DNA from: Sphingobacteriales bacterium
GTDB taxonomy: Bacteria > Bacteroidota > Bacteroidia > Chitinophagales > JADIYW01
Length of the DNA stretch: 64,000 nt
Reading direction: 5' to 3'
Assembly (NCBI GenBank): GCA_016719635.1
Contig: JADJYT010000001.1
Coordinates: forward strand, 372,001 to 436,000
In this document: piece by piece, positions 59,598 to 64,000 of the stretch
Numbering within the stretch: position 1 is the first letter of the stretch
How the letters are laid out: each line of letters opens with the position of its first letter
The notes under the pieces: model-generated
Seen by the model: only the letters and a program-made list of their open reading frames with translations
Told to the model about the DNA's origin: nothing
The model's database searches: none
Position numbers and translations under genes: made by a program

Positions 59598-60017
59598 TTA
59601 TTTTTTTACCGCATAAATACCATCCTGGCCGATGGTAATTTTCTTTTGTTTGTACAGTTGACCGATAGCGGCTTTAAAGGCTTTCTTACTCATGTTCACT
59701 TCCTGCTGTATTTCTGTTGGAGTACTTTTATCGGTGAGTTTCAGTATTCCTTTTCCTGCCTTCAGTTTATCCAGTATCCCCGAACAATTCTGTTCTATGA
59801 CCTTGTGAAAACCCTGCGGCTGCAGGCTGACATCAATCTTTCCGTCACTGCGTATCGTTTTGATATAGCCATCCGTGATTTGCCCTAAGGTCAGCGGCTG
59901 AAATATTTCATTGTGGTACAGCATGGCATCCTGTGTGCCGTTTATCAGCACATGAATACCCAGATTCGTTGGTCTGCCGATTTCCAACTGCACTTTTTCA
60001 CCAACCGTAAATTTCAT
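59598..60017 (-). CDS. Half-length CvfB-type protein: one S1 domain plus winged helix
   Basis: 139 residues matching the C-terminal half of the RNA-binding protein CvfB (YitL family). The S1 domain (about 1-75) reads GRPTNLGIHVLINGTQDAMLYHNEIFQPLTLGQITDGYIKTIRSDGKIDVSLQPQGF, quoted as GTQDAMLYHNEIF and KTIRSDGKIDVSLQPQG. The C-terminal wHTH (about 80-139) has GILKLTDKSTPTEIQQEVNMSKKAFKAAIGQLYKQKKITI (quoted as KSTPTEIQ and MSKKAFKAAIGQLYKQ). Full-length CvfB has about 280-300 residues with extra S1 domains before this part. It may be a degraded relic or a minimal version. No trace of the missing half is seen upstream. Confidence 0.85.
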   Translation of the reverse strand: MKFTVGEKVQLEIGRPTNLGIHVLINGTQDAMLYHNEIFQPLTLGQITDGYIKTIRSDGKIDVSLQPQGFHKVIEQNCSGILDKLKAGKGILKLTDKSTPTEIQQEVNMSKKAFKAAIGQLYKQKKITIGQDGIYAVKK

Positions 60018-60088
60018 AGATGCTGTTTAAATATGTAAGCGAAAATGCGTACTTCCCGAAAAAAGCAGATTGCATTGATTAAAAAAAA

Positions 60089-61870
60089 TTATACGCGTAC
60101 AAATCTGGCGCGAATATCTTCCACATTCCCTTTCGGTATGGCGGCTATCAGTTTTTTGGTGTATTCCTGCTGCGGGTTGTTATAGATTTCATCCGCAAGT
60201 CCCATCTCCTCAATCCTGCCTTTGTTCATCACCACCATCCTGTCGCTCATAAATTTCACCACCGATAAATCGTGTGAAATGAAGATGTAGGTGAATTTAA
60301 ACTCTTCCCGCAGCTGGATCAGGAGGTTCAATACCTGAGCCTGAACGGAAACATCCAGCGCGGAAACGGACTCATCGCAAATGATAAATTTCGGATTCAA
60401 TGCCAGGGCTCGTGCGATACAGATACGCTGACGCTGACCACCGGAAAACTCATGCGGGTAGCGCTGAAAATGCTCCGCTTTCATATTGACCTTTTCCAGC
60501 AATTCAATCACCTTATCCTTCCGCTCGGCGTTGTTGCCATATTTATTGTGCACCTGCATCGGCTCCAGAATGGCATTACCTATCGTCATCCTCGGATTCA
60601 GGGAAGAATACGGATCCTGAAAAATAATCTGCATGTGTTCACGCAGCAGTTTTAGTTCAGTCTGGTCTAAGTTGAAAATATCTTTGCCGTCAAAAACAGC
60701 CTTACCGCCTGTTGGTTCCACCAATCTCAAAATCGTCCTGCCCAATGTTGTTTTTCCGCATCCGCTTTCTCCAACCAATCCAAGTGTTTCGCCCTCATTC
60801 ACATCAAACGACACATCATCTACTGCCTTGACGTAATCCAGCGGCTTGCCAAAAATATTGGTTTTAGACGGAAACCAGGTTTGTATATTCTTCAACTGCA
60901 GAATCGGTGTTTGCTGCTGCAGGTTTTCATATCGTTTTTGCGTGGTTGCTTCACTGACCACGAATGCTTCGACCAGCGCATTCATATCGGCTGCCTTCTC
61001 TGTAATGATACCGTCCTTCTCCTCCATAAAATCTGCAATGACCGGCAGTTTGCTCAGCCTTTTTCCGAGTGGCGGACGGCAGGCCAGCAGTCCTTTCGTA
61101 TATGGATGTCTGGGATTGGAAAAAATTTCCAAAACAGTTCCCTGTTCAACAATCTTTCCCTTATACATCACCACCACCTTATCAGCTATTTCCGCAATGA
61201 CACCTAAATCATGCGTAATGAAAATCGTGGACATGCCTGTCTGACGGCTGAGTTCGTTAATCAGTTCCAATATTGTTTTTTGGACCGTAACATCCAGCGC
61301 AGTGGTCGGCTCATCGGCTATTAGTATTTTTGGCTGACAACTCATCGCCATCGCAATCATCACACGCTGCTTTTGTCCGCCGGATAACTGATGCGGATAG
61401 GATTTTAAGATTCTTTCCGGATTGGGCAGTTTCACCTGCGCAAATAAATCCAGTGTTTTAGTTTCCGCATCTTTTTTAGAAATCTTCTGGTGCAGCATGA
61501 TCGCTTCCATCACCTGATTGCCGCAGGTAAACACCGGATTGAGGGATGTCATCGGCTCCTGAAAAATCATGGAAATTTCATTCCCACGAAACGACCGCAT
61601 TTCCTGTTCCGGAATCTTTACGAGGTCAATGGCTGTTTTTCCATCACGGTAATAGTTGATTTGTCCGCCTGTAATTTGTCCGGGAGGATGGGGAATCAGT
61701 CGCATTACAGACAACGATGTGACCGATTTGCCGGAACCGGACTCCCCTACAATACCGACTACTTCCCCTTTATTTACCTGAAACGAAACATCATCTACCG
61801 CTTTCACAATACCGCTTTCCGTTTTAAATTCTGTTACTAAGTTCTTAACGTCTAAAAGTAATTCACTCAT
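60089..61870 (-). CDS. ABC transporter ATPase with two nucleotide-binding domains (peptide-type, YejF/GsiA-like)
   Basis: 593 residues with two complete ABC modules. The first (about 1-265) has Walker A VGESGSGKSVTSL (about 41), the signature LSGGQKQRVMIAMAM, and Walker B KILIADEPTTALDVTVQ. The second (about 320-590) has VGESGCGKTTLGR, FSGGQRQRICIARAL and FIICDESVSALDVSVQAQV. Each is followed by the C-terminal oligopeptide/dipeptide extension that ends HPYTKGLLACRPP and QQEYTKKLIAAIP. This is the fused OppD-OppF arrangement, as in YejF and GsiA. The permeases and binding protein are not adjacent, so the substrate (peptide or nickel/microcin-type compound) is unknown. Confidence 0.92.
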   Translation of the reverse strand: MSELLLDVKNLVTEFKTESGIVKAVDDVSFQVNKGEVVGIVGESGSGKSVTSLSVMRLIPHPPGQITGGQINYYRDGKTAIDLVKIPEQEMRSFRGNEISMIFQEPMTSLNPVFTCGNQVMEAIMLHQKISKKDAETKTLDLFAQVKLPNPERILKSYPHQLSGGQKQRVMIAMAMSCQPKILIADEPTTALDVTVQKTILELINELSRQTGMSTIFITHDLGVIAEIADKVVVMYKGKIVEQGTVLEIFSNPRHPYTKGLLACRPPLGKRLSKLPVIADFMEEKDGIITEKAADMNALVEAFVVSEATTQKRYENLQQQTPILQLKNIQTWFPSKTNIFGKPLDYVKAVDDVSFDVNEGETLGLVGESGCGKTTLGRTILRLVEPTGGKAVFDGKDIFNLDQTELKLLREHMQIIFQDPYSSLNPRMTIGNAILEPMQVHNKYGNNAERKDKVIELLEKVNMKAEHFQRYPHEFSGGQRQRICIARALALNPKFIICDESVSALDVSVQAQVLNLLIQLREEFKFTYIFISHDLSVVKFMSDRMVVMNKGRIEEMGLADEIYNNPQQEYTKKLIAAIPKGNVEDIRARFVRV

Positions 61871-61877
61871 AAAAGTA

Positions 61878-62603
61878 CTATTGGTTTATTTTAACATTAC
61901 TATCCGAAATTAAGGATAATCCTTTCAATTTTAAAACTATTTGCGCGGTTGTCAATACATCTTTCTGACAATAGGTGATAATTCGCTGCAACCCGTTATC
62001 TTGCCAGTAAACCCTCCCAACGTCTTTGCCGGAAATGTCGTCTTTGGGCGAAGGAATTCCAAGGCAATGTGCCAGTAATTTCAGGGAAATATAGTTTTTG
62101 TAGTCTCCGAATTTCCACAAATCCATGGTATCCAGCAATCCGGCTTCCCAGGGTTTCTTAGCCTGCAGGCTTTCAAAATAATCCGGCAATTTGAGATTAT
62201 GAATCAGCATTCTTCTACAAATATAAGGTACGTCAAATTCTTTGATGTTATGACCGCAGCAAACCATACTTCTAAGGCTTGCTTGCTTTTTTAAGAAGAA
62301 GGAGAAGTCTTTTAATAACTTAACTTCATCATCGCCGGCAAATGATCGGAGTTCAAATCCCTGAAACATGCCATCCTGTGCCAGCCAGCCAACTGAAATG
62401 CAAATTATTTTTCCGAATTCCGCAAATATGCCGGCGTTATTAAAATAGAAATCTTCCGGTTCGTCATTTTCCCCTTTATGTCTGCCTTTCTTTTCTTCCC
62501 ATAATTCCTGAACATAAGCATCCAGCTCGTGAAAAGATCTAACGCCCGGCACGGTTTCAATATCAATAAAAAGAATATCCTCCATTTTCATATTATCCAG
62601 CAT
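61878..62603 (-). CDS. PolB-like 3'-5' exonuclease (DnaQ fold)
   Basis: 241 residues. It has the three exonuclease motifs of the predicted 3'-5' exonuclease related to DNA polymerase B (exo2 family): ILFIDIETVPG (Asp, Glu of motif I), VCCGHNIKEFDVPYICRRM (Asp of motif II) and ITYCQKDVLTTAQIVL (Asp of motif III). LDTMDLWKFGDYKNYISLKLLAHCLGI is the helical insert. There is no polymerase domain. It is probably a single-strand DNA or RNA 3' exonuclease; the cellular role is not known. It ends seven bases before the ABC protein gene. Confidence 0.85.
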   Translation of the reverse strand: MLDNMKMEDILFIDIETVPGVRSFHELDAYVQELWEEKKGRHKGENDEPEDFYFNNAGIFAEFGKIICISVGWLAQDGMFQGFELRSFAGDDEVKLLKDFSFFLKKQASLRSMVCCGHNIKEFDVPYICRRMLIHNLKLPDYFESLQAKKPWEAGLLDTMDLWKFGDYKNYISLKLLAHCLGIPSPKDDISGKDVGRVYWQDNGLQRIITYCQKDVLTTAQIVLKLKGLSLISDSNVKINQ

Positions 62604-62685
62604 AACTCACAGTTTTTGTTTGTATTAGGTAAAAAATAATTCAGAATATTTATGCAAGATACATCAACTATTCAAAATTTAAACG

Positions 62686-62693
62686 TAAATTTG
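62686..62693 (+). promoter_or_regulatory. -7 promoter box of the gene at 62716
   Basis: TAAATTTG, an exact TAnnTTTG match, 22 bases before the ATG. No clear -33 element. Confidence 0.55.
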
Positions 62694-62715
62694 CAGGAAC
62701 GTAAACAAAATTCTT

Positions 62716-63675
62716 ATGTCAGAAAATGAAAATGGCAGCTCAAACAGCAGGATACATGCTATCTACATTGTATTGATTGCCCTCTTAATTGGTGGTTTGG
62801 TGTACACCAATGTAAAACTAAAAAAATCCAAAGAAACCATCGTCGTTACTGAAAAACAACGAGATGAAGTTGAAACCCTTAAAGCAGAACTCGACAAGAA
62901 GTATGCAGAATCTTTACAGGAAATAGAAAGCTATCGTGCTGAAAATGCAGGATTAGACAGTCTGTTAACAGTAAAAGAACAGGAGTTAACCTCCAAAAAG
63001 GCTAAAATTGATGCATTGCTTGCCCAGATATCTGGATTAAAGTCAGATGATGCTTCTAAAAGCAAATTACTGGATGAGGCACAGGCATTGATGAGGCAAA
63101 TGGAAGATGATAAGATGCACCTCCAGACAACGATTGATTCACTGGTGACGGTGAATAAATTATTGTTCCAGGAACGTGACAGTATTTCCGGAGAGCTTTC
63201 TTCCACTCTTCAGAAAAAACAGGAAGTTGACGATGAAAACAAACGCATGAAAGACAGAATAGACAAGGCGTCTATTTTGAGCACTGCCAACATTCAGGCT
63301 ACACCTATCCGGATGACCAGAAAAGGAAAAGAAGATGAAGTGAGCAAAGCTAAGGATGCGGAAAAACTCAGAGTATGCTTTGATGTATTGCAAAATAAGA
63401 TAGCTCCGAGCGGCGAAACAAAGATTGAGGTGCGCATCATTTCACCGGATGGTTCCACTATCCAATTGCAGAATCTGGGAAGCGGTACATTTTCAGAAGC
63501 AACCACCGGAAATGATATTCCTTATACCTACTCAATCAGTCCGGATTATCAAAACGAAACTAAAACGGTATGTTCGTACTGGGCACAATCCTTCAAGTTT
63601 GCTTCCGGAAAATATTCTGTAGAAGTTTATGAAAAAGGCTTTTTAATTGGCCAGTCTTCATTTTCCATGAAATAA
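62716..63675 (+). CDS. Membrane-anchored coiled-coil protein of unknown function
   Basis: 319 residues. A transmembrane helix (IYIVLIALLIGGLVYTNV, about 17-34) has a short charged stretch before it, so the bulk is periplasmic. A long coiled coil follows (about 35-185; heptads such as EVETLKAELDKKYAESLQEIE and VDDENKRMKDRIDKASIL). The C-terminal globular domain (about 195-319) reads RVCFDVLQNKIAPSGETKIEVRIISPDG and CSYWAQSFKFASGKYSVEVYEKGFLIG, a beta-sandwich-like end. Its layout is shared by a conserved Bacteroidota hypothetical family. The function is unknown; a spacer or scaffold role at the envelope is plausible. A terminator follows at 63698-63725. Confidence 0.82.
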   Translation: MSENENGSSNSRIHAIYIVLIALLIGGLVYTNVKLKKSKETIVVTEKQRDEVETLKAELDKKYAESLQEIESYRAENAGLDSLLTVKEQELTSKKAKIDALLAQISGLKSDDASKSKLLDEAQALMRQMEDDKMHLQTTIDSLVTVNKLLFQERDSISGELSSTLQKKQEVDDENKRMKDRIDKASILSTANIQATPIRMTRKGKEDEVSKAKDAEKLRVCFDVLQNKIAPSGETKIEVRIISPDGSTIQLQNLGSGTFSEATTGNDIPYTYSISPDYQNETKTVCSYWAQSFKFASGKYSVEVYEKGFLIGQSSFSMK

Positions 63676-63697
63676 TTAGACTTTTTTAAAGATATTT

Positions 63698-63725
63698 AGG
63701 CAGCCTATCCGGGCTGCCTTTTTTT
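63698..63725 (+). terminator. Terminator after the coiled-coil gene
   Basis: AGGCAGCC (63698-63705) pairs with GGCTGCCT (63712-63719) around a six-base loop, followed by a T7 tract (63719-63725). The EamA gene starts at the very next base. Confidence 0.92.
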
Positions 63726-64000
63726 ATGATAAGATCCAGTTTTTATAAAGGAATCGTTTTGGTTTTTTGCGGTGCCGTTTGTTTTTCTACGAAAGGAATA
63801 TTCGCTAAACTGGCCTTTACATTCGGTGTTGACGGGCTGGAAATCCTAATGCTCCGGATGCTGTTCGCATTGCCTTTGTATATATTAATCCTCATCAATG
63901 AATACCAGAAAGTGCCCGAAGCAATCGGAAAACAAAACTGGATATCCATCATCACGCTCGGGTTAATCGGTTATTATCTTGCCGCTTTATTTGATTTTAT
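63726..64000 (+). CDS. EamA/DMT-family transporter, 5' part only
   Basis: The first 91 codons of a gene cut by the right edge. The translation MIRSSFYKGIVLVFCGAVCF then STKGIFAKLAFTFGVDGLEILMLRM (quoted as STKGIFAKLAF and LEILMLRM), LPLYILILI and IITLGLIGYYLAAL shows three hydrophobic helices. The SSF-type opening and the GVD-ILMLRMLFALP stretch are typical of EamA (10-TM DMT superfamily) metabolite exporters. The substrate is unknown. The ATG at 63726 abuts the T-tract of the upstream terminator, so the gene needs either read-through or a later start codon. Confidence 0.83.
   Translation, partial: MIRSSFYKGIVLVFCGAVCFSTKGIFAKLAFTFGVDGLEILMLRMLFALPLYILILINEYQKVPEAIGKQNWISIITLGLIGYYLAALFDF

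Noticed and set aside
1..64000. CRISPR arrays, insertion sequences, integrases or rRNA genes
   Set aside because: I found no regularly spaced short repeats, transposase motifs, terminal inverted repeats or rRNA sequence.

Overview
This window comes from a chromosome of a Bacteroidota bacterium, and the gene content resembles the Chitinophagales/Sphingobacteriia side of the phylum (the finer placement is a guess). The signs are: four secreted proteins ending in a type IX secretion (T9SS, Por) C-terminal sorting domain; a lipoprotein form of TamA (TamL) with a TamB partner; a DAHP synthase fused at its C-terminus to chorismate mutase; Bacteroidota-type -7 promoter boxes (TAnnTTTG); and start codons without clear Shine-Dalgarno sites. 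Nothing looks like a plasmid, phage, insertion sequence or CRISPR array. It reads as a compact core chromosome with many convergent genes only 0-30 bp apart.

Layout. 1-12.3 kb: 5' end of mutA, a large PD40/OmpA envelope protein, an unknown secreted protein, an rRNA/tRNA 2'-O-methyltransferase diverging from tamL, an FG-GAP secreted protein and a second OmpA protein. 12.4-18.3 kb: tRNA-Cys, folB, glutaryl-CoA dehydrogenase, an LVIVD lipoprotein, dnaB with an unusual upstream array of DnaA-box-like sites, and two small genes. 18.4-22.6 kb: a Phe/Tyr operon (pheA, aminotransferase, tyrA, DAHP synthase-chorismate mutase) preceded by a leader peptide and attenuator. 22.8-27.5 kb: lipase, small secreted protein, stand-alone RlmK, enoyl-CoA hydratase, NDH-2 and a 52-residue Pmp3/YqaE protein. 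27.6-36.4 kb: hisA-hisF-hisIE and trpF-trpB-trpA-hisH, split by a 3.2-kb gene for an M43 metalloprotease. 36.5-45.3 kb: hydrolase, P5C dehydrogenase, glpD, zinc alcohol dehydrogenase, thioesterase, T9SS hydrolase, tsaD. 45.4-53.8 kb: tamB, an AlbA_2 protein, an acyltransferase and gpsA. 53.8-64 kb: RNase R with a probable N-terminal frameshift, a two-gene polysaccharide locus (unknown toroid-like protein plus GH105), an HMA protein, a half-length CvfB, a twin-ATPase ABC protein, a PolB-like exonuclease, a coiled-coil membrane protein and the 5' end of an EamA transporter.

How the genes work together. The operon at 18.4-22.6 kb carries the entry step of the shikimate pathway, chorismate mutase and both prephenate branches, so it can supply Phe and Tyr. 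The leader upstream encodes a 14-residue peptide (MNKIFYYGYYFFRS) with seven aromatic residues in an eight-residue run. Its stop codon abuts a copy of one terminator arm, which gives a textbook ribosome-stalling attenuator; this is the most striking signal in the window. TamL and TamB would form an outer-membrane assembly machine. GlpD, GpsA and the PlsB/PlsC-like acyltransferase link glycerol-3-phosphate to phospholipid synthesis. The other points of note are a helically phased cluster of DnaA-box-like sites before dnaB, a candidate new polysaccharide-active family next to GH105, and several promoters placed so close to start codons that leaderless mRNAs are likely.
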